The position numbers and the translations under genes are program-made. The notes under the pieces were generated by a model, which worked only from the letters and a program-made list of their open reading frames with translations, was not told where the DNA came from and made no database searches. A stretch of DNA of 64,000 bases from CAWKOH01 sp963851245 (GTDB taxonomy: Bacteria; Actinomycetota; Acidimicrobiia; Acidimicrobiales; Palsa-688): assembly GCA_963851245.1 (NCBI GenBank), contig CAWKOH010000002.1:1-64000 (forward strand). Direction: 5' to 3'. Position 1 is the stretch's first letter. Each line of letters starts with the position of its first letter. Shown piece after piece: positions 25,971-35,375 of this stretch.

Positions 25971-27601
25971 TCGAGGCCCATCCCGCCCAGGTTGAGGGCG
26001 AAGTGGTGGAAGGACTTGAGGTCGAAGCCGGCGCCGTTGCGAGCCTTGGCGGCATCCCTGCCGTCGAGCCACACCCGTTCGCCCACCTTGTATGAGATGG
26101 CCTGGCCCGGCAGCCCCAGGTACCGGTCCACTTCCGAAGCCATGAAGTCGGCGGGAAAGCAGGAACGCTCGATCACGAACGGGAGCGCCAGCTCCGGTGT
26201 CCAGCGTTCGCCCGGGTGATAGCGCTCACCGGACGGTATGGCCAGCTCCAGATGCAGGCCGATGTCAACGATCACCCGCACGGCCCGCATGGCTTGGGCC
26301 GACAGCATGCCCAGTTCGTAAGCGGGATCTGCCAGGTAGCCGAGCTCACCCATGAGTCTCTCGGCGTAAAGGGCCCAGCCCTCCCCGTGCCCGGAGACAA
26401 AACCGGCCAGTCGCTGGAAGCGATTCAGCCGGTCGGCCAGATAGCGCACCTGGCCGACCTGAAGGTGATGGCCCGGGACCCCCTCGTGGTAGCAGATCGA
26501 CACCTCGCGCCAGAGCGGGAACCGGGTCTTCCCCAGAGTTGGGTACCAGGTCCGGCCGGGCCGGGACAGGTCCTCGCTCGGCCCTGTGTAGTACATGGCG
26601 GCGGCTCCCCCGGGAGGGGCGATCATGGCCTCGCACCGCCTGATCGGTTCCGGAATGTCGAAATGCACGCCTTCGAGGGATGCGATGGTGGTGTCGATCA
26701 GGTCCTGGTTCCAGCGCTGGAATTCCTCTACGCCCTCGATCAGATGGCCCGGGTCTGCTTCGAGGTGCGCTATAGCTTCGGGCAGGGCGGATCCGGGGCG
26801 GATCTCGTGAGAGACCGCGGCCATGCGCTCCTCGATGCGGTACAACTCGGCCCACCCGTACTCGTAGGTCTCGTCGAGGTCGAGGACCGATCCGGTGAAA
26901 TAGCGAGCCGCCAGGCCGTAGCGTTCACGACCCACCGCGTCCGCAGTCGCCGCCTCGGGCAGATAGCTCTGGCGGAGCCAGGTCCCGAAGTCCAGGAAGG
27001 CCTGCGCCGCCGCCCGGGCGCCCCCACCCAGTTCGTTTCCGCTGGGCCCACCCGGGTAGCGCCCGACCAGTTGATCGAAGAACGATGACCCGCCGGCACT
27101 CCGCCCGCCCCAGACGTCGCACTGCGCGGCGCAGGCCTGGACCTGCCGGCGGGCGCTGACGAGCTGACGGGACAGGCCCTCCTCGAGCGTCGCTCTCCAG
27201 CCGGCTAGCGACTCGGGTACGGCGCGCAGGCGGGCGGCCCCGATCTGCCAGTCCTCCTCGCTCTCGAACCTCATCAGGTCGAAACTTCTCCGGACGGAAT
27301 CCTGCGGGCTGAACAGGACCCGCAGCGCCCGGTATTGGTCGCCCGCTTCGTACAGGTCCAGGTCGGCCTGCAGCCGCTCCTCCATCACATCGGCGGCCGT
27401 CCGCTCAGCGGGGGAGACATCGGATCGGGCGAGTTCCGACAGCACCCGTCGTTGGAGTTCGGCCCGGGCCGCATGGCCGTTGGGCGACAGGTCGGGCAGG
27501 CGGTCATCGTGACCGGGGACGCCCCAGGATGTCGCCGCCACCGGGTCCAGGGCCGCCATCTGTTCTATGTAGCTGTCTGCGACCTCCCGGACGCTGGCCA
27601 A
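25940..27601 (-). CDS. DUF885 family putative metallopeptidase
   Basis: A 553-residue protein of the DUF885 family, distantly related to M32-like gluzincin peptidases. The probable zinc site is YHEGVPGHHLQ (His about 372, Glu 373, His 377-378), with the second element GEGWALYAERL about 40 residues later. The TTG at 27601 has GAGGAG seven bases upstream and is preferred; an ATG at 27712 would overlap the neighbouring gene by 41 bases and has no homology upstream. No signal peptide, so cytoplasmic. The family includes dipeptidases, and the substrate here is unknown. Confidence 0.85.
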   Translation of the reverse strand: MASVREVADSYIEQMAALDPVAATSWGVPGHDDRLPDLSPNGHAARAELQRRVLSELARSDVSPAERTAADVMEERLQADLDLYEAGDQYRALRVLFSPQDSVRRSFDLMRFESEEDWQIGAARLRAVPESLAGWRATLEEGLSRQLVSARRQVQACAAQCDVWGGRSAGGSSFFDQLVGRYPGGPSGNELGGGARAAAQAFLDFGTWLRQSYLPEAATADAVGRERYGLAARYFTGSVLDLDETYEYGWAELYRIEERMAAVSHEIRPGSALPEAIAHLEADPGHLIEGVEEFQRWNQDLIDTTIASLEGVHFDIPEPIRRCEAMIAPPGGAAAMYYTGPSEDLSRPGRTWYPTLGKTRFPLWREVSICYHEGVPGHHLQVGQVRYLADRLNRFQRLAGFVSGHGEGWALYAERLMGELGYLADPAYELGMLSAQAMRAVRVIVDIGLHLELAIPSGERYHPGERWTPELALPFVIERSCFPADFMASEVDRYLGLPGQAISYKVGERVWLDGRDAAKARNGAGFDLKSFHHFALNLGGMGLDQLSRELDRF

Positions 27602-27671
27602 TTCGGTGCTCCTCGAGTAGTCGCTTCGACGGACAGAGCCTGCTCCATCCCGGATTATGCCGCATTCACTC

Positions 27672-28175
27672 TCACTGGTTCCGGCGGGCGGCGGCAGCCT
27701 GAACGGCGGCATCGACCGCCTCCTCCGCCGTCGCCACTCTGACCGGCCCCTCTACCGCGGCGCCGCTGCGGTCGACGATCGACCACCCTCGCAAGGAGAC
27801 CACCGGGAGGTCCAGGCGGCAGGCCAGCGCCACTTCGCTCAGCGTTCCCCAGCTGCCTCCCACCGCCACCACCGCGTCGCTGGCCCTGATCACCAGGCCG
27901 TTGCGCAACTCTCCCAACCCCGTGGCCACGGCCATGGTTACGTACTCGTTGGCGTCGCCACGATCGCGTCCCGGCAGTATGCCGAGGACCTGGCCCCCGG
28001 CCCCGGACGCTCCCAGCGCGGCCGCCTCCATCACCCCGCCGAGCCCACCGCACACGACGGTGCCGCCCCGCGCCCCGATGAGACGGCCGACTTCGAGTGC
28101 CAGCTCATAGCAGTCCGGTTCGGGATCCGAGGGGCCAACGACGGCCACGTACGGCCAAGCGTCTCGCATGGGCAT
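27672..28175 (-). CDS. LOG/TIGR00725-type Rossmann protein
   Basis: A 167-residue protein of the lysine-decarboxylase-like/LOG fold. It begins YVAVVGPSDP and has the phosphate-binding element CGGLGGVMEAA. It also has the family signature GGSWGTLSE (in place of PGGxGTxxE), as in the TIGR00725 group. LOG relatives are nucleoside-5'-monophosphate phosphoribohydrolases, but this subgroup is poorly characterised. ATG starts at 28175 and 28169 are both possible. It is upstream of the DUF885 gene on the same strand and divergent from the MarR gene. Confidence 0.78.
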   Translation of the reverse strand: MPMRDAWPYVAVVGPSDPEPDCYELALEVGRLIGARGGTVVCGGLGGVMEAAALGASGAGGQVLGILPGRDRGDANEYVTMAVATGLGELRNGLVIRASDAVVAVGGSWGTLSEVALACRLDLPVVSLRGWSIVDRSGAAVEGPVRVATAEEAVDAAVQAAAARRNQ

Positions 28176-28210
28176 AGCTTGCCGGGCGGCGATGGCTGTC
28201 CCCCCAAACC

Positions 28211-28243
28211 TTAGTTGAGCGAATGGTTCACTAATCGAACTAA
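28211..28243. promoter_or_regulatory. inverted repeats, probable MarR operator region
   Basis: The AT-richer spacer between the divergent LOG-type and MarR genes holds nested inverted repeats. TTAGTT (28211) pairs with AACTAA (28238), and GTTC (28226) pairs with GAAC (28237). This lies 17-49 bases before the MarR ATG. MarR proteins usually bind such imperfect repeats over their own promoter. The binding itself is inferred. Confidence 0.4.
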
Positions 28244-28259
28244 TGGGTACTCTGGGGGG

Positions 28260-28745
28260 ATGGTGCCGAGCGATTCGACCGCGAGAGACGCCGTCGAGGC
28301 TGACCGGGCGCGCCCGACGCAGGTGATCCGGGCGCTGGCCCGGGTGTCGTCGTTTCTGGAGAAGTCATCGACCGAGCTGAGCCTGGCCCACTACCGCGTG
28401 CTGTCGGCCATATCGTCGGGTGACGAGCGGGCTTCGAGGATTGCCGGCCGGCTGGCTCTGGGCAAGCCCGCCATAAGTGCGGCGGTGACTTCGCTGTGCC
28501 AGAGAGGTCTGCTCAGCCGGGTGGACGTCGAAGGAGACCTCCGGGCCGCCAAGCTGCGCCTGACTTCTGAGGGTCAGGCTCTCCTGGCCCGGGCGGAGAC
28601 CGAGATGGCCGGCCGCCTGGATCAGGTCGCCTCCAGGGTGGCGGACCCCGCCGCCGTTATGGACTCCCTCGTGCAGCTGGCCTCCGCCATCGAGGAGGTG
28701 CGCGCCGAGCGGGTCGCCTCCCGCGCCGGTGCGAGCGGAAGTTGA
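28260..28745 (+). CDS. MarR-family transcriptional regulator
   Basis: A 161-residue winged-helix regulator. The helix-turn-helix and wing span about residues 40-100: LAHYRVLSAISSGDERASRIAGRL, LGKPAISAAVTSLCQRGLLSR, then the wing DLRAAKLRLTSEG. ATG 28260 follows a GGGGGG run. The stop overlaps the first codon of the ABC exporter (TTGA), so the two are coupled and this gene is very likely the exporter's local regulator, probably a ligand-relieved repressor. Confidence 0.85.
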   Translation: MVPSDSTARDAVEADRARPTQVIRALARVSSFLEKSSTELSLAHYRVLSAISSGDERASRIAGRLALGKPAISAAVTSLCQRGLLSRVDVEGDLRAAKLRLTSEGQALLARAETEMAGRLDQVASRVADPAAVMDSLVQLASAIEEVRAERVASRAGASGS

Positions 28746-31700
28746 GCCGGTTCTCCGGCTGGTCGGTTTCTGGCTGGTCGGTCTCAGGCTCGCCCGGCTG
28801 GGTCCGCCGGCTGTGGGGCTACATGGTCCGGCATCGTCGCGATCTGGCGCTGGCAATGGGTGCCGCCGTGCTCGGAAGTGCGTGTCAGGTCGTGGTGCCT
28901 CTGGTCGAGCGGCAGATCGTCGACAACGTCATCGTGAGCCGAACCTCGGCCCTATGGCCCTGGTTGCTGGGCTTGGTTCTGCTGGCCGCGGCGGCGTTCG
29001 GGCTGGCCTACATCCGCCGGTACCGCGGTGGGCGCGTCGGCCTCGCGGTCCAGTACGACCTGCGCAATGCCATGCACGACCATCTGCAGGAACTGGACTT
29101 CGACAACCTCGACCGCATGCCGACCGGACAGCTGGTGGCCCGAGCCAACTCGGACTCGACCCTCGTGCAGGGTCTGCTGAACTTCTTCCCGATCATGAGC
29201 GGCAACGTCCTGCTGATGCTGCTGTCCCTGATCATGATGATCTATCTCTCGCCGAAGCTGGCGATCGTTTCCGTGGTGATCGCCCCGGCCCTGGTGATCG
29301 TCTCCTACCGTATGCGCTGGCGGGTTTTTCCGGCCACCTGGGACGGTCAGCAGCGCGAAGGTGACCTGGCCCAAATCGTTGACGAAGACGTCAACGGTGT
29401 CCGCGTCGTCAAGGCCTTCGGGCAGGAAGGCCACGAGTTGGGTCGCCTCGCCGAGTCGGCCCAGGTTCTCTACGGATCGCAGATGCGTGCGGTGCGACTC
29501 CAGTCTCGTTACCAGCCCGTACTCGAGGCGATCCCGGCCGTCGGTCAGGTCTGCGTGCTCGCCTTTGGCGGTTGGTTGGTGCTGCACCATGAGATGACGC
29601 TGGGAACCTTTCTCGCCTTCTCCACCTACATCGCGCAGATGGCGGCTCCGGCTCGGCAGCTGGCCGGGGTCCTGACGATCGGCCAGCAGGCCCGGGCCGG
29701 GATAGAGCGCATCTTCCAGCTGCTGGACCTGAAGCCGGCCATCGCCGACCCTCCGGAAGCGATCGAACTGCCGGTCCTGGAAGGGGAGATCAGGTTTTCG
29801 GAGGTCGACTTTGCTTACCCGGACGGCGTTCCGGTCCTGGATGGCTTCGATCTGACCGTGGCGGCAGGCGAGCGCGTCGCCATCGTCGGTCCCAGCGGGA
29901 GCGGGAAATCGACGGTGGCCACGCTGGTGTCACGCTTTCGCGACCCCACCGGCGGCGCGGTCACGGTCGATGGTCATGACCTGAAAACGGTGACACTGCG
30001 CTCACTGCGCCGCCAGATCGGAGTGGTCTTCGAGGAGAGCTTCCTGTTCTCGGAATCGGTCCGCTACAACATCGCCTACGGCCGCCCCGACGCCACTGAC
30101 GAGCAGATCGAGGCCGCCGCTCGGGCGGCCGCCGCTCACGACTTCATCCAGGATCTCCCTCGGGGCTACGACACCATGGTCGGCGAGCGCGGACTATCAC
30201 TCTCCGGTGGCCAGCGGCAGCGCATCGCCCTGGCCCGGGCGATCCTGTTCGATCCCCGCATTCTGGTGCTTGACGATGCCACCAGCGCGGTCGATGCCAA
30301 CACCGAGGCATCCATCCACCAGGCCTTGCGCCACGTCCTCGCCGACCGCACCACCATTCTGATAGCTCATCGCCGCTCCACCCTCGATCTGGCTGACCGC
30401 ATTGCCGTCGTCGCTGAGGGCCAGGTGGTCGAGCAGGGGACGCACGCCCAGCTGCTGGCGACCAGCGCCCTGTACCGCTCGCTCCTAACCGGTCTGGAGC
30501 TCGAGCCGGTCATAGCCGCGGGCGACCGGATCGAGGCGCTGGCCACGATGACCCACGGCTCCGACGCCGGTGATGGGGCGGCCCCCGCTCCGGTCGTCGA
30601 CGGGCGGTACGGAGCCGGCCCCAGAGCCGGGCCGCCGCGGGTCGTCGGGGCGCCCAGCATCGGTCCTGGCCTCGGTCGGGGCGGGGGAGGGTGGCGGCTG
30701 AACCTGGCCCCCACCCCGCAGTTGCTGGCGCGGGTGGCCGCCCTGCCGCCCATTCGAGATGCAGCCGAGGTGGACCTCGATCGCGAGTCGCGCCACGAAC
30801 GGCGGTTCACCTTGGGCCGTCTCCTCGCCGGTTTCCGCCGCCCATTGGCCATAGGTCTGCTCCTCGTGATCCTCGATGCGGTGGCGGCGCTGTCGGGACC
30901 AGTGCTGGTCAAGACCGGCATAGACAACGGAGTGGCGCAAGGCTCCGAAGCGGTGCTGTTACTGGCCTCGACGGTCTTCCTGGCCGTGACCCTGGTGGAC
31001 CTCGTCGTCGAGATCGGCGAGACGTTCGTCACTGGCCGGGCGGCCCAGCGGATCATGCTGTCGCTGCGGATAAGGATCTTTGCCCAGCTGCAGCGGCTGT
31101 CACTGGACTACTACGAGCGCGAGATGGCCGGGCGGATCATGACTCGCATGACCACCGACGTCGATCAATTCGAGTCCCTGATCGAGAACGGGCTGCTTTC
31201 CGCGCTGGTGTCCTTCGTCACCTTCGTCGGCGTGGGCGTGGCTCTGGTGGTGATAAACCGCACTCTTGGCCTGGCCACCTTGACAGTCGGCGTGCCGCTC
31301 GCAATAGCCACGATCGTCTTCCGCCGGCGGGCGGCCCATCTCTACGACCAGGCCCGGGAGCGGGTGGCGATCCTTAACGCCGACTTCCAGGAGAGCCTCT
31401 CCGGGGTGCGGGAGTCGCAGGCCTTCGTCCACGAGGGCTTGACCATCAGGCGGTTCCATGGCCTTGGGCGTGATTACCTCGAGTACCGGGTCGCAGCCCA
31501 GAGGTTGGTGGCGATCTATTTCCCCTTCGTGCAGTTCCTCTCAGGCGTCGCCGACGCCATCGTGCTCGGCGTCGGAGCCGTGTTGATCGGGGAGGGGCGG
31601 CTCAGCGCCGGCGCCCTCATCGCTTTCATCCTGTATATAGATCTGTTCTTCTCGCCGATCCAGCAGCTCTCCCAGGTGTTCGACTCCTGGCAGCAGACCC

Positions 31701-32611
31701 GGGTGTCGGTGGGCCGCATCGCCGAACTGATGGCACTTGACTCGCTGACCCCTGCGGCCGACCACCCTCAAAGCCCGGGCCGGCTGCGAGGGAAGATCGT
31801 CCTCGAAGGGGTCCGATTCGCCTACCCGGCGAGGCCGGATATAGCAGTCAGTGCCAGACCCCAGCGTGGTCCAGCTGACGCCCGTTCTCTGCAGTCACCC
31901 GATGCGCTGTTCGCCAGACCGCCCGAAGCTCTCAGGGGCGTGGATCTGCACATCGCACCGGGTGAGACGGTAGCTCTGGTCGGCGAGACCGGAGCCGGCA
32001 AGTCGACCGTTGTGAAGCTCCTGGCCCGCTTCTACGACCCCGACCAGGGCCGGGTGTGCTACGACGAGCGCGATCTGCGATCCCTGGATCTGAGGGCGTT
32101 CCGCCGGCAGCTCGGATACGTGCCGCAGGAAGGCTTCCTCTTCACCGGCACCATCCGGGACAACATCGCCTACGGACGGCCGGACGCCGGCTACGCGGCG
32201 GTAGAGGCGGCGGCTCGCGCTGTCGGCGCCCACGACTTCATCGTGCAACTGCCCGGCGGGTATGGGCACGAGATCTCAGAGCGGGGGCGCTCGCTGTCGG
32301 CCGGCCAGCGCCAGCTCATCGCGCTGGCTCGGGCCGAGCTTGCCGACCCGGCGGTGCTCCTGCTGGACGAAGCGACATCGAACCTCGACATGCTCACCGA
32401 GGCTCGGGTCACGGCGGCCATGCAGGAGGTGGCTCGGGGCCGGACCACCATCGTCATAGCCCACCGCCTGCAGACGGCGCAGCGCGCCGACCGGATCGCG
32501 GTGCTGCACCAGGGCCGCGTAGTGGAGGTCGGCTCCCACGACGAGCTGATGGAAGCTGACGGCAAGTACGCGTCGATGTGGAAGGTGTTCGAGCTGGCCG
32601 GTACGGCCTAG
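28742..32611 (+). CDS. fused double ABC exporter (TMD-NBD-TMD-NBD)
   Basis: A 1,289-residue polypeptide holding two complete type-IV ABC exporter halves that bacteria more often encode as two genes. The first nucleotide-binding domain has Walker A GPSGSGKST (about residue 383) and LSGGQRQ (about 486). The second has GETGAGKST (about 1081) and LSAGQRQ (about 1184). Both have Asp-Glu/Asp-Asp Walker B ends (LVLDDAT; LLLDEAT), so site one has Asp in place of the catalytic Glu, typical of asymmetric heterodimeric exporters. About 25 extra residues (1037-1063) interrupt the A-loop region of the second NBD. It probably exports a drug or lipid under MarR control. Confidence 0.92.
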   Translation: MSRFSGWSVSGWSVSGSPGWVRRLWGYMVRHRRDLALAMGAAVLGSACQVVVPLVERQIVDNVIVSRTSALWPWLLGLVLLAAAAFGLAYIRRYRGGRVGLAVQYDLRNAMHDHLQELDFDNLDRMPTGQLVARANSDSTLVQGLLNFFPIMSGNVLLMLLSLIMMIYLSPKLAIVSVVIAPALVIVSYRMRWRVFPATWDGQQREGDLAQIVDEDVNGVRVVKAFGQEGHELGRLAESAQVLYGSQMRAVRLQSRYQPVLEAIPAVGQVCVLAFGGWLVLHHEMTLGTFLAFSTYIAQMAAPARQLAGVLTIGQQARAGIERIFQLLDLKPAIADPPEAIELPVLEGEIRFSEVDFAYPDGVPVLDGFDLTVAAGERVAIVGPSGSGKSTVATLVSRFRDPTGGAVTVDGHDLKTVTLRSLRRQIGVVFEESFLFSESVRYNIAYGRPDATDEQIEAAARAAAAHDFIQDLPRGYDTMVGERGLSLSGGQRQRIALARAILFDPRILVLDDATSAVDANTEASIHQALRHVLADRTTILIAHRRSTLDLADRIAVVAEGQVVEQGTHAQLLATSALYRSLLTGLELEPVIAAGDRIEALATMTHGSDAGDGAAPAPVVDGRYGAGPRAGPPRVVGAPSIGPGLGRGGGGWRLNLAPTPQLLARVAALPPIRDAAEVDLDRESRHERRFTLGRLLAGFRRPLAIGLLLVILDAVAALSGPVLVKTGIDNGVAQGSEAVLLLASTVFLAVTLVDLVVEIGETFVTGRAAQRIMLSLRIRIFAQLQRLSLDYYEREMAGRIMTRMTTDVDQFESLIENGLLSALVSFVTFVGVGVALVVINRTLGLATLTVGVPLAIATIVFRRRAAHLYDQARERVAILNADFQESLSGVRESQAFVHEGLTIRRFHGLGRDYLEYRVAAQRLVAIYFPFVQFLSGVADAIVLGVGAVLIGEGRLSAGALIAFILYIDLFFSPIQQLSQVFDSWQQTRVSVGRIAELMALDSLTPAADHPQSPGRLRGKIVLEGVRFAYPARPDIAVSARPQRGPADARSLQSPDALFARPPEALRGVDLHIAPGETVALVGETGAGKSTVVKLLARFYDPDQGRVCYDERDLRSLDLRAFRRQLGYVPQEGFLFTGTIRDNIAYGRPDAGYAAVEAAARAVGAHDFIVQLPGGYGHEISERGRSLSAGQRQLIALARAELADPAVLLLDEATSNLDMLTEARVTAAMQEVARGRTTIVIAHRLQTAQRADRIAVLHQGRVVEVGSHDELMEADGKYASMWKVFELAGTA

Positions 32612-32629
32612 GCGGGGGCTGAGGGTAGG

Positions 32630-33007
32630 GTGGCTGAGGATATGGTGACAGTCGTGAGGAGCGATCTGACCGAGGCGACGCCCGGCGAGTGCGAACTGGA
32701 CGGTGCCGGACTGACAGGCGGTCTAGCTCTCTCGGCCGAGGGTGCCGATGACGATGTAACCGACGACGAGCTCACGGCCCTGGCCCTGGCTTGCGACCCG
32801 GATGAGCCTCTCGATCCGGAGGCCACTCCCCTCGATCTGTACTCGGCGCAGTCCTTCGGTCTGCTGCCCGGGTGGTACATGCCCCCGGTCACCGCCGGCG
32901 GATCCCGACGCTGGCAGACGCCCGTCGTGGTAGCCATCATCGCAGCCTTTTTGCTCATCGACGCTCTGGGTCTTTGCATCACCTACGGGCAGCTGATCGC
33001 GGCCTGA
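32630..33007 (+). CDS. hypothetical single-pass membrane protein
   Basis: A 125-residue protein. The N-terminal two thirds is very acidic (GADDDVTDDELTALALACDPDE) with a YSAQSFGLLPGWYMPP motif, and one hydrophobic helix lies near the C-terminus (VVVAIIAAFLLIDALGLCITY). I recognise no domain. The start could be the GTG at 32630 or the ATG at 32642. It follows the exporter by 18 bases and may be co-transcribed with it. Confidence 0.6.
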   Translation: MAEDMVTVVRSDLTEATPGECELDGAGLTGGLALSAEGADDDVTDDELTALALACDPDEPLDPEATPLDLYSAQSFGLLPGWYMPPVTAGGSRRWQTPVVVAIIAAFLLIDALGLCITYGQLIAA

Positions 33008-33041
33008 ACCCCTAGAGGTTCCGCTCGCAAGAAGAGTCGCG

Positions 33042-33626
33042 GTGCAACTCTCGATCGTCGCCGCTGTCTTCCCGATCATCTTCCTGGGGGAGCTTCCAGA
33101 CAAGACGATGTTCGCTTCGCTCGTCATGTCCACCCGGGGCCGCCCTCTTTCGGTTTGGCTCGGGGCTGCGGGCGCGTTCGTCGTGCACGTGGTGATAGCG
33201 ACCACGATCGGGGTGGCGCTGTTCCATCTGCTGCCGCACCAGGTGCTCGACGCCGTCGTGGCCCTCATGTTTCTCGCCGGGGCCGGCCTGGCCCTGCTGG
33301 AGGCCAGGAAGGCCCGCGAGGAAGAGGAACTGGTCGAGCGGGAAGCGCTGACCGGGCGCCGGGTGGTGACCGTGGCCTTCGTGGTCATCTTCCTGGCCGA
33401 GTGGGGCGACGTGACACAGCTGCTGACCGCCAACCTGGCCGCCCACTACCACTCGGCCCTGTCGGTCGGCGCCGGCTCAGTTCTGGCCCTGTGGGCGGTG
33501 GCGGCCCTGGCGGTCATGGGTGGTCAGAGCATCCTGCGGATTATCGACATCCGGACGATTCGGATCGTCACCGCCGTGGTACTGGTCGGCCTGGCCGGGT
33601 GGGCCGCCTGGCTGGCGTCCCAGTAG
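33042..33626 (+). CDS. GDT1/UPF0016-family transporter
   Basis: A 194-residue membrane protein with six helices in two inverted repeats, as in the TMEM165/GDT1 family of Mn2+/Ca2+ transporters. The two signature E-x-G-D-(K/R)-(T/S) motifs appear as GELPDKT (about residue 17) and AEWGDVTQ (about 125). The first has Pro for Gly, and the second has Val for Lys/Arg, as in an actinobacterial subgroup. Manganese export is the best-supported activity for bacterial relatives. GTG start. It is followed by a methyltransferase 57 bases later. Confidence 0.82.
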   Translation: MQLSIVAAVFPIIFLGELPDKTMFASLVMSTRGRPLSVWLGAAGAFVVHVVIATTIGVALFHLLPHQVLDAVVALMFLAGAGLALLEARKAREEEELVEREALTGRRVVTVAFVVIFLAEWGDVTQLLTANLAAHYHSALSVGAGSVLALWAVAALAVMGGQSILRIIDIRTIRIVTAVVLVGLAGWAAWLASQ

Positions 33627-33683
33627 CTCAACGGGCGGCCCTACAGTCGCAATCGTCGTAGTAGGCCAGGGAGGTGCCGTCCC

Positions 33684-34415
33684 GTGCAGCGTGCCGACAG
33701 TGACCGCAACCGGTTCGCTCGAGACCTTTTCCAGCCCCTGCCGCACCGTTACGACCGCCTGGCCGAGATCCTTTCTTTCGGTCAGAACCGTAGGTGGAGG
33801 CGAGCCATGGTGGATCCGGTCGTCTCCACCTCACCAGCCCGGGTCGTCGACGTGGCCTCGGGGACCGCCGGGGTGGCGCTTCAGTTGGCCCGCCGCACGG
33901 CCGCCGAGGTGACCGGGGTAGACCTGACCGAGGGGATGCTCCGAGAGGGTAAGCGCAAAGTCGACGCCTCCGACCTCCAGGGCCGCATCCACCTGGCTCT
34001 GGGCCGCGGAGAGCAGCTGCCCTTTCCCGACGCCGCGTTCGACGCGCTGACGTTCACCTATCTGCTCCGCTACGTCGACGACCCGCAGGCCACGCTCCGA
34101 GAGCTGGCCCGGGTGGTTAGGCCGGGCGGCGTGATCGCCAACCTGGAGTTCCTGGCTCCTCCCAATCCTCTGTGGCGAGCGCCGTGGTGGCTCTACACCC
34201 GGTCGATCCTGCCGGCGGCGGGGTGGGTCACGGGCGGAAGGGACTGGTACCGGGTCGGCCGCTTCCTCGGTCCGAGCATCTCCCGCCTGTACCGGAAGTA
34301 TCCGATGCCTTCCCTGGTGGCGATGTGGGAGCTAGCCGGGGTCGAGCAGGTCCAGGCCAAAGTCATGAGCCTGGGCGGGGGACTCGTCATGTGGGGGAGC
34401 CGGCGCCGTGACTGA
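33684..34415 (+). CDS. UbiE/MenG-like class I SAM methyltransferase
   Basis: A 243-residue methyltransferase. Motif I is VVDVASGTAGVALQLA (about residue 55), then VTGVDLTEGML for motif post-I, and FDALTFTYLLRYVDDP resembles UbiE motif II. A YDRLAEILSFGQNRRWR segment near the N-terminus is UbiE-like and supports a role in menaquinone or related C-methylation. The GTG start is weakly supported. The stop overlaps the next gene by eight bases, so it forms an operon with the UbiA-like membrane protein. Confidence 0.8.
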   Translation: MQRADSDRNRFARDLFQPLPHRYDRLAEILSFGQNRRWRRAMVDPVVSTSPARVVDVASGTAGVALQLARRTAAEVTGVDLTEGMLREGKRKVDASDLQGRIHLALGRGEQLPFPDAAFDALTFTYLLRYVDDPQATLRELARVVRPGGVIANLEFLAPPNPLWRAPWWLYTRSILPAAGWVTGGRDWYRVGRFLGPSISRLYRKYPMPSLVAMWELAGVEQVQAKVMSLGGGLVMWGSRRRD

Positions 34416-35199
34416 TCCCGGGGCCCGGGACGTCACCGGGGCGGCCGGGCCGGGCCCGGACGACGGCACGGCGGAGGCTTACGAGGCGGCCTTCTACGCG
34501 GTCGCCCCGGGTGGGTGGCGGGACTACTGGAACCTGCTTCACCCGCCCTATACGGCCTGGCACCTGGCCTATGTGGTCATCGGGGCCTGCCTCGCTCCGG
34601 TCGTAAGCACGAGCCGCCTCGTCGCCACCCTGCTGGCGTTCTTCGCCGCCGTCGGGCTGGCGGCCCACGCCCTGGACGAGCTGCGCGGGCGCCCTTTGCA
34701 CACCCGTATTCCGACCTCGGTCCTGATCGGATTGGCTGCCGTGGGCTTGGCGGGGGCTCTGGCCCTGGGCCTGGCCGGGCTCTCCCGGGTCGGGTGGGCG
34801 CTGATCCCGTTCCTGGTCATCGGGCCGGTCCTCGTGATCTCCTACAACCTGGAGTTGTTCGGCGGCCTGGTCCACACCGACGCCGGGTTCGCGGCTGCCT
34901 GGGGCGCCTTCCCCGTCCTCACGGCCTACGTGGCCCAGACCGGCCGGTTGGCGATCGGCGCCGTGCTGGGTGCAGTGGCCGCCTACTTCGTGTCGCTGGC
35001 TCAACGCCGGCTGAGCAAGCCGGCCCGATTGCTACGCCGCCGGGTCGCCCACGTGGAGGGACGGCTGGAGATGCACGACGGGGACATCGTTGCTGTGGAT
35101 CAGCAAGCCTTGCTGGCACCCCTGGACCAGGCGTTGAGCGCCTTGTCGTGGGGCATCGTGTTGCTTGCCGCCGCTTTGGCCGCGGCCCGGCTGGGCTGA
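34408..35199 (+). CDS. multi-pass membrane protein, possible UbiA-fold
   Basis: A 263-residue protein with about seven hydrophobic helices. WNLLHPPYTAWHLAYVVIG at the first helix and AAHALDELRGRPLHTRIP at the end of the third resemble the layout of UbiA prenyltransferases, where an Asp-rich motif precedes a basic loop. However, the canonical NDxxDxxxD is reduced to HALDE, and the second Asp motif is weak (VHTD). It is coupled to a UbiE-like methyltransferase, so a lipid or quinone role is attractive but unproven. GTG start within the upstream gene's last codons. Confidence 0.6.
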   Translation: MTDPGARDVTGAAGPGPDDGTAEAYEAAFYAVAPGGWRDYWNLLHPPYTAWHLAYVVIGACLAPVVSTSRLVATLLAFFAAVGLAAHALDELRGRPLHTRIPTSVLIGLAAVGLAGALALGLAGLSRVGWALIPFLVIGPVLVISYNLELFGGLVHTDAGFAAAWGAFPVLTAYVAQTGRLAIGAVLGAVAAYFVSLAQRRLSKPARLLRRRVAHVEGRLEMHDGDIVAVDQQALLAPLDQALSALSWGIVLLAAALAAARLG

Positions 35200-35375
35200 C
35201 CGACGCCCCGCTGGCTGATCGACACAGGGGGGCGACTGGACCCTCAGCCGGTGGGCTCGACGCGCTGGTGCCCGCACCCGAATGCACGGGAGCGGGCTAC
35301 CTGGCGCGGAGCGGCCCGGCCGGCCGTCGGCGCCCAGCGCGGGAGGATGACCCAGGCGACCGACGGCGAACGGGA

